Below, piece after piece: positions 1 to 64,000 of a DNA stretch of 64,000 nucleotides (position 1 is the first letter of the stretch; every line of letters starts with the position of its first letter). Position numbers and translations under genes: made by a program. The stretch covers positions 5,200,820-5,264,819 of the forward strand of contig JARCOQ010000025.1 in assembly GCA_029207755.1 (NCBI GenBank), written 5' to 3'. Below the pieces are notes generated by a model. That model ran no database searches, was not told where the DNA came from, and saw only the letters and a list, made by a program, of their open reading frames with translations. The DNA is from Chamaea fasciata (taxonomy: Eukaryota > Chordata > Aves > Passeriformes > Sylviidae).

Positions 1-20767
<20,767 letters not shown>

Positions 20768-20958
20768 GCTGCCCTCTGCAGTAGCCCAGGGTCTTGTCAC
20801 AGGGGGTGCTGGATCACAGCCACACTGTTCCTGCTTCTGCCTGTGGTCCTGAGGTGCTCTGGCCAGCTGTGGTATTACTTTTAGGACAGGGCTCTGGGAT
20901 GCTGGTGCAGAACAGGACGATGCTGTTCCAGTGGAGTCTTGCAAGAGCTGGACAGGTC

Positions 20959-20964
20959 ATTAAA
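20959..20964 (+). terminator. CACNA1S: Probable CACNA1S poly(A) signal ATTAAA
   Basis: ATTAAA lies 192 bp after the stop codon and is followed by a GT-rich stretch (GTGTTCCTGCTGTGTGACT), the arrangement of a cleavage site. A second ATTAAA at 21716 could serve a longer 3' UTR. Confidence 0.55.
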
Positions 20965-23621
20965 GTGTTCCTGCTGTGTGACTCTGAATGCCCCTCCCCT
21001 CCTTCCTCTGCTGCCCTGCCTGCACAGTCAGCGGAGGGGCTTGGGAATGCTAGACCACATGTAACCAGAGCTGGCAGTGATTCCAGTGGCAGCCTCCAGT
21101 CCAGTCATTTTGAGGTTGTCAAGCTCTGGGGATCGATCTCCTGATATTCCAGCAGCTGGACCCTGCATCCTCATGTCTCTGCTGGAGCCTGCAGCCTCCT
21201 GCCTGCAGCCAAGTCTGGCCTGTGAGGAGGAGATGTGCCAGGGGCTGGGCAGCTAAATGGGGCCTGGGGCCTTCTTGGCTCCCTGTCCCACGATGGGGAT
21301 GGGGCAGAAGTGTGAAAGCATGTTCAGGCCAGGGCAGCAGCCCTGGGGCTGGCCAAGAGGAGAGTTGGGCACTGTGATGCCATTTCTGCCCCTTCCACTA
21401 GCTCCACACTGTGCTCTCGGGGTCAGGCACCCATCCCAGTCCTGTTCAGCCCATGACATCCATCCCACAGATCAGTGGGGCACGGGCCAGGAGAGCGTGG
21501 AGCTGTTCCTGCAGCAGTCCCAGCACTGCCTGCACTGGTGCTGAGCAGCAGCTGAGGTTGTTCCTCTCTGGGCTGCCCAGAGCCCCCCATGGGATCTGGG
21601 TGCTGAGCACTGGGGCAGCTCCATCTCCCAGCCCAGCTCCTCCCTGGGATCTGGCTCCCGAGGGCCCCAGCCCAGCCTAACTGGGAACTGGGGGGCTCTT
21701 GATCACCTAATGTATATTAAAATGCAGAGAGTGGATGGGTCCCAGGGGAGGAGCAGATCAATGAGCCAGCCTGCTCCCCAGCATGGCTTTTATTAACTCA
21801 GGCAAGGGAACTGCCTGAGTTCTAGCTGCAGCTTGAGCACCAGAGCCAGTCTGGTGCCTGCCCATGGCAGTGCAGCTTCCCCCACAGGGTGCAGCCAGCG
21901 GAGATGGATGGTGTGGGGAAAACTGCTGCATCCCTTCCTCTGGCTTCTTTGCCCTGGGGCAGGACCTACACCCCTTCACACTCACACCCTCACACACACG
22001 CTGTTGATGGAGGTGCACGGGGGTTGGCAGCTAAGCTCTGGCAGCTGCCCTGCCAGGGGATGTCAAGGAAATGTTATGGGGTGAGTGGTCGTGGTCTTCT
22101 GGTGGGTTTAGGGAGATGCAGGACTGCATGCATCACTTGCCAAGACACATGGAGACTCTAAACATAAAGGATGACACTATGGTGAGGACAATACCACTAT
22201 GGTGGGGCCTCTGCACCCTCTCCTGTGCTCTGGGGCTGCTCAGGGGATGATTTGCTCCATCTGAGGTGTGTGTAATGTGTCTTTCTGAAGCTGATTCTAG
22301 CTGAACTAGGGGACAGATGTGATTTGTGGTATATCTGGCATGTGGGTGGGAGTAGGAAGAAAGAAACATCGTGGCACAGCCCCTGCCCCTCTGCCTGGAG
22401 CTTCAGTGGGGAAGAGTCCAGCCTCAGAAAAACCAGCAGCTCAAGGTGGGAACTGCACCATGCACCAGGTGTCCTTGCAAACACAGGACAAAGAAAGAGG
22501 AATACCAGCTCCTCACATCCTTGCAGGAAGATAGGCCGTGTCCTGCTCATCCCCATGATTTTGTACCAGCATACGGTGTCCTGGGTTTCCCATCCCAGCA
22601 GAGCTGAGGAGCTCCCACAGGGTGCAGAGTCCTGTGTGTGCACGGCCCGTGGTTCTGGCACCTTGGGAGGAGCAAACACGAGCAGATGGGGTGAAGGAAC
22701 AGTGCTGTTGAGGTGAAGGACAGGTGCTGGACTCTGTGCTGGGCACACTACTGCCTCACTGGCTATCAGCCACCAGCTGTTAGCCACCAGTGCTGTCCTG
22801 GCTATCCTTCTCCCAGGATACAGCCTGGACTCCTCAAAAGAAACCTCCGAGTGCCTCAGTTCACCCTCATGCTCCATTGCTATTTGCCCTGACATTGACA
22901 CCAACCTGCAGAGCTGGGAGCCTCCTGTAGGTGCCACACCTGCTGGAAGATGCTTTCTTCTGCAGAGCCAGGGCCTGTCTGTGTCCAGCTGCCATCAGCC
23001 CCAGCACCGTGACTGCAACTCAGGAAAGCCATGGCAGGGGCTCCTTCAGCTCCCCAGCACTTGTCTGTCTGTCTCCAGTCCTGCTCTCTGATGGCCTCTG
23101 GGTGTGTCTCCCTCACCAGGCTCCCAAGACCAGCTCCTAGGATGGAGCCAGTGGCCCTGTGGGCACAGCTGTGTGGGCACTGCCCTCTGCATGTGTGGGT
23201 GCCCAGCTCGCTGTGCAGACCCCAGCCCTGCAGTATGGACTGTGCACACTGGGGAGCTGTACTGGCACCTGGACACCAGCCTGTCATGCCATGTCCTCTT
23301 AGGATAGGCTCTCACCACAGCCTGGGCAGACCAAAGGCTTGCCAGACCCCAGTCCCAGTGGCTCTGTCGGGAGCAGCCCTTGCCCTGCTCTGTATCCTGC
23401 TGCTCCATGGTGTCACCCCCAACACCACAGAGCGGACGGGATCCAGTGGAGCCAAGGAGGTGTCGGGGTAATGCCAACCCCATGGAAACACGCCATGCGG
23501 TACAGGCGGGAACAGCCTCGGTACAGCCCGGAGAGGCCCCGGTAAATCCCAGAGCAGCGCGGAGCGGCGCAGGCGGCAGCGGGGCCGCGGACCCGGCAGG
23601 GGGCAGCAGGGGCAGCCGAGT

Positions 23622-24010
23622 GTGAGTGTGAACGGGAGTGAGTGTGTCCGTGTGTCCGTGCGTTCCTGTCCGTGTGTCTGCGTGTCTGCATCCGCATGTC
23701 CGTGTGTCAGTGCGCCCGTCTGTCTCTGTCCATGTCCGTGTGTCCCGGTCCGTGCGTCCGTGCCCGTGTACCCGAGTGTCCATGTCCCTGTTCGTTTGTC
23801 CGCGTGCCTGTGTATCAGTGTCCATGTATCCGTGTGCCCGTGTCCGTGTGCCCGTGTGTCCATGTCCGTGTGTCCGTGCCCCCGCGTGTCCGCGTGTCTC
23901 TGTCCGTGTATCCGTGTGTCCGTGTCCCTGTCCGTATCCTTGTACCCATGTGTCCCTATCCATGTCTCCGTGTACCCGTGTGTCCGTGTGTCCGTGTGTC
24001 CGTCCGTACG
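23622..24010 (+). repeat. GTGTCC-type minisatellite beside the KIF21B promoter
   Basis: About 390 bp of degenerate 6-14-bp units built from TGTCCGTG and GTGTCCATG, ending about 190 bp before the KIF21B start codon and rich in CpG. The - strand reads as His/Thr/Asp/Arg-rich nonsense frames, which are not genes. Confidence 0.9.
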
Positions 24011-24196
24011 TGTGCGCGCCGCCCGGCTCCGAGCGGGATCCCGCGCCCTCCGCCGCGTGCTCGCGGTCCGGCCCTGGGGGCGTGGCCCGGCCCGGCCCCG
24101 CCCCGCACCTGGCCCGGCCCCGCCCCGGCCGCGGCCCCGCCCCTCCCGCCCCGCGGATGCTCCGGGGCAGCGGCGGCCGCGGTGCCGCGCGGGGCC

Positions 24197-61375
<37,179 letters not shown>

Positions 61376-62111
61376 CCCTCCTGCTCTTTGACTCTCTTGC
61401 TCATATGCTCTTCTTCCGTCTCTCCTTCCCTCTTCTCTCCATCTCTCCCTCCCTCTGTCCCTCTCACTGTTGCTTTTGCTCCTCTCCCTCTTTCCCCCCC
61501 CACCCCTTTTTCTCTGGTCTGAGCTGCTTCTTCACGGTATGAAACTATTCTGCGTTTTTCCCCACTTGATAAGTCTTTGTTAGAATGGACTCACCCCCTT
61601 GTCCCAGTCATACCCCTGCCTTGGTTTCACGTGCTTTTTGGTTTTTTTCCTCACCGAGTGCCCACATCTACTTTGGCAACTCTGTGGGAAGCCATGGCCT
61701 GCCTGTGCCTTTGCATGGATAGTGGGTTGGGAGTCAGCAGCCACCCCCAAATCAGCCCGTGCCCCAGGAGCAGAGCAGCTCCCTGGGTATCACTGCTGGG
61801 ACCTAGCCGAGCTCATGCAAGGCGGGTAGGAGTCCTGGTGTGGGGTCAGCCCTGGAGGTCACCGTTTCCCTTTGTCCCCAACTGCTGCCAGTGGGGTGAG
61901 TTGGAGGCTGAGCCCCATTGGGTTTGCCTTCTCCCCAAAGTGCATCAGACAACCTCCTGCCAAGGGAAAAGGGCCTGGAAGTCTGGGGGGCTGCATGCTG
62001 CCGTGGTGGGGGACAGGGAGTGAGCACCCTGGAGGTGCCTCTGGGGCAGGGTCTGTGGGGCTCCCGCCCCAACCCCTGGGTCATGCTGTCCCTCTCACCT
62101 TTGCTCCTCAG

Positions 62112-62166
62112 CGACTTGACAGTGAAGCTCTGGAGTGGGAGGAGGTTGCCTGCGGGGTCAAACTAG
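62112..62166 (+). CDS. KIF21B: KIF21B alternative terminal coding segment
   Basis: After acceptor CTCCTCAG a frame in the same phase as exon 35 reads S-DLTVKLWSGRRLPAGSN and stops at TAG 62164-62166. Joined to exon 34 it gives a 1625-residue protein that closes the last WD40 blade with DLTVKLW instead of DCRVKLW. The parallel with exon 35 makes chance unlikely; use is inferred, not shown. Confidence 0.85.
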
Positions 62167-64000
62167 GAACTGCAGAAAGACTGGAAGGCGTGGGGGCAGG
62201 GTGAAGGTCAGGGTGCCTCCCCCTGCTCTCAGGACTCAGTCATCTACAGGAGCTCAGCCCAGGACAGGGATTTCTTTGTGCCTGACCCAACGAGGTGGAC
62301 AATGCTGCATCTGGTACTTTGAGCACTGTCAGCTCCCGTGAAGAAGCAGCTCTGTGGGGCACCAGCAGCTCCACCTGCCCTCCTGCTGAGGCTTCTCGAT
62401 GGTTCTCCAGTGAAGAGGAAATGTTTCACCTCTCCTCTCACCCATCCTGCTGTAAGGACTTCTGGGGGTCAGAGATCCCTGACTCCTCCTGAGACACCCA
62501 GGTCCCCCCTGCCACTGTGGGCTCTGCCGTGCTGTGCTGCTCCTGGGCTGGTTCCTGCAGGAGTCTTTCTCCACTCCACGAGGACATTTGGTGTCTGCTG
62601 GCCAGGACCACAACCCAGAGGGTGCTTCTCTGGAGCCATTACTTGTGCTACACCTCTGCTGTGGGAACTACAGAAGGATTTCCTGGTACTCCTAGCCTTT
62701 CCCATCCTCTGTGGACCTGTCTCCAGTGGCTAGAGGGGTGCACCTCCAAGCTCCTTTGCCGTGTCCCATCTCGTGGGGCACAGCAAGCCTGGGAGGATCT
62801 CCACTGGGCAGCTTCCAGACAGACCTGCTGCAGTTCCCTTTGACATTCCCCAAACCCAGGCTGTAAACTCAACTGCCCCATGGCTCTGGGCTCTTCCCCA
62901 CATGCCCAGCCTGCTCTGCAGTGAGAAGGGCTGCTCAGCCCTGCTCTGGACATCGTGACCCCCATCAAGGGTTTGTGGTGGGTTCCTGCAGCGACTTAAC
63001 CCCCTTGAGATGGAGAAATGAAGCAAGAGTGGAGGTTACAGGGCAAAAAAGCCAAGGCTGGATTTGTCACTCCACTGCTGTGGCTCTGTCCGTCCTTCCC
63101 TTGGGTTCTGCCCTCAGACCTCTGCCTGGACTGGAGCTTGCTTAGGTTGGGCGTGCTGGCCCAAGGATCCAAGGATGGAGAGGACCCAGCCAGGCACGGA
63201 GCAGCCAGAGTCCTCTGACAGGAGCAGAGGGGAGGGGGTTGCACACATGGATCTCGCACAAGTCCCCTGATTCCTCCTGTGCTCCAAGGACAATCCTGCA
63301 GTGGATCATCTTGCACAATCTCATCTCCTTGAGGGTCTGGGGGCTCCGCCCAAGAGTGTTTCCCCAAGGATGCACAATCTGCAGGCTCTTTGCTCTGTCT
63401 CTCCTGTTCAAGGGGGGCTGGTAAAGGCCCTGCTCTCACACTGGAGCTTCTCTCCATCTCTCCTGTGGCCCATTGGACCATCCCCTGCTCTGTCCTGCCC
63501 TGGGCCGCCCAGGGCTCTTGTGGGATGCCGAGGAGACCCCAGGATGGGTGTTCTTGCCTCACACGCTCTCCTTTCCCCTTTGTCACAGAAGAAGCAGCAC
63601 TTGAACTCAAATTTAAGGATTTCTCTGTGTGATCCCACCAGCACTGAACTGGGATCTTGGAGGCCAGGGGCTCCAGGACCTGCCCCGTAAAGCACAGACC
63701 ATTTCCCCGCTGCTCTCTCCAACCATGGTGATACCTTGACCAGCCCCAGGTCATGTGCCACCAGCCCTTGTTCTAAGTATTCTGGCTGGAGTGAGGGGAT
63801 TCCTCTGCATCCTGAAAGACAGGAGTATCTCTATTGATTTGTTGGGGGAGGGGGGGGGTTGCCTTTTTTGGGAAAATTCCATCCTGCTGGCTTGCCTTGT
63901 TGGAGGGTAAATGGGGTGTGTGTGTGTGTGTGTGTGTGTGTAACCCTGCCCAGGACACTCCCTGGTCCCCTCTGAATTTGGCTGAGCTCTGCACAGCCAG
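62167..64000 (+). other. KIF21B: KIF21B 3' UTR and downstream sequence
   Basis: No conserved reading frame follows the alternative stop. By eye there is no AATAAA or ATTAAA on the + strand up to 64000, so the transcript end is either beyond the window or uses a variant signal. A (GT)n run lies at 63916-63941. Confidence 0.55.
63916..63941 (+). repeat. (GT)13 microsatellite
   Basis: Uninterrupted GT dinucleotide repeat in the presumed KIF21B 3' UTR or flank. Confidence 0.95.

Larger units (their letters stand above)
20768..24150. other. Intergenic region between CACNA1S and KIF21B
   Basis: About 3.4 kb that includes the CACNA1S 3' UTR. It contains two ATTAAA signals, a 10-bp inverted repeat (21795-21804 and 21812-21821), a short CACACT run near 21980 and the GTGTCC array. 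No conserved coding sequence or RNA gene is recognised on either strand. Confidence 0.65.

Overview
This is nuclear DNA from a vertebrate, almost certainly a bird and probably a passerine. The genes are split into short exons with compact, GC-rich introns. Nine or so CR1 LINE 3' ends lie in both orientations, and several solo LTRs of avian type are present. No bacterial or viral genome organisation is seen. The species call is inference; the intron/exon structure and repeats are seen directly.

Two protein-coding genes lie head to tail on the + strand. Positions 1-20767 hold the 3' half of CACNA1S (Cav1.1, the skeletal-muscle L-type calcium channel alpha-1 subunit). There are 25 exons, and counted back from the stop codon they match exons 20-44 of the 44-exon mammalian gene, from the end of IIIS2 to the C terminus (986 complete codons plus a split one). 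Positions 24197-61375 hold the complete KIF21B gene (a kinesin-4 family motor): 35 coding exons in continuous phase that total 4923 bp, i.e. 1640 residues plus stop. An alternative terminal acceptor at 62112 would give a 1625-residue form. The same neighbour order (CACNA1S then KIF21B, same strand) is known in mammals, so the block is conserved synteny.

Layout: 1-20767 CACNA1S exons, with a perfect 345-bp CTCTC array, three LTR or AT-rich insertions and CR1 pieces in the introns; 20768-24150 intergenic, with a probable ATTAAA poly(A) signal at 20959 and a GTGTCC minisatellite at 23622-24010; 23500-25350 CpG island and TATA-less promoter of KIF21B; 24235-37695 a 13.5-kb first intron without recognisable genes; 37696-61375 the KIF21B motor, stalk and WD40 exons; 62112-64000 alternative C terminus and 3' UTR.

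The two genes are not known to work together. Cav1.1 is the voltage sensor of excitation-contraction coupling in muscle, and KIF21B is a neuronal and immune-cell motor that regulates microtubule growth. I found no undescribed gene system. The most useful observations are the conserved cassette exon 29 with a very large pyrimidine array upstream, the two alternative KIF21B C termini, the array next to the KIF21B CpG island, and a cleanly bounded solo LTR with a 5-bp target-site duplication.
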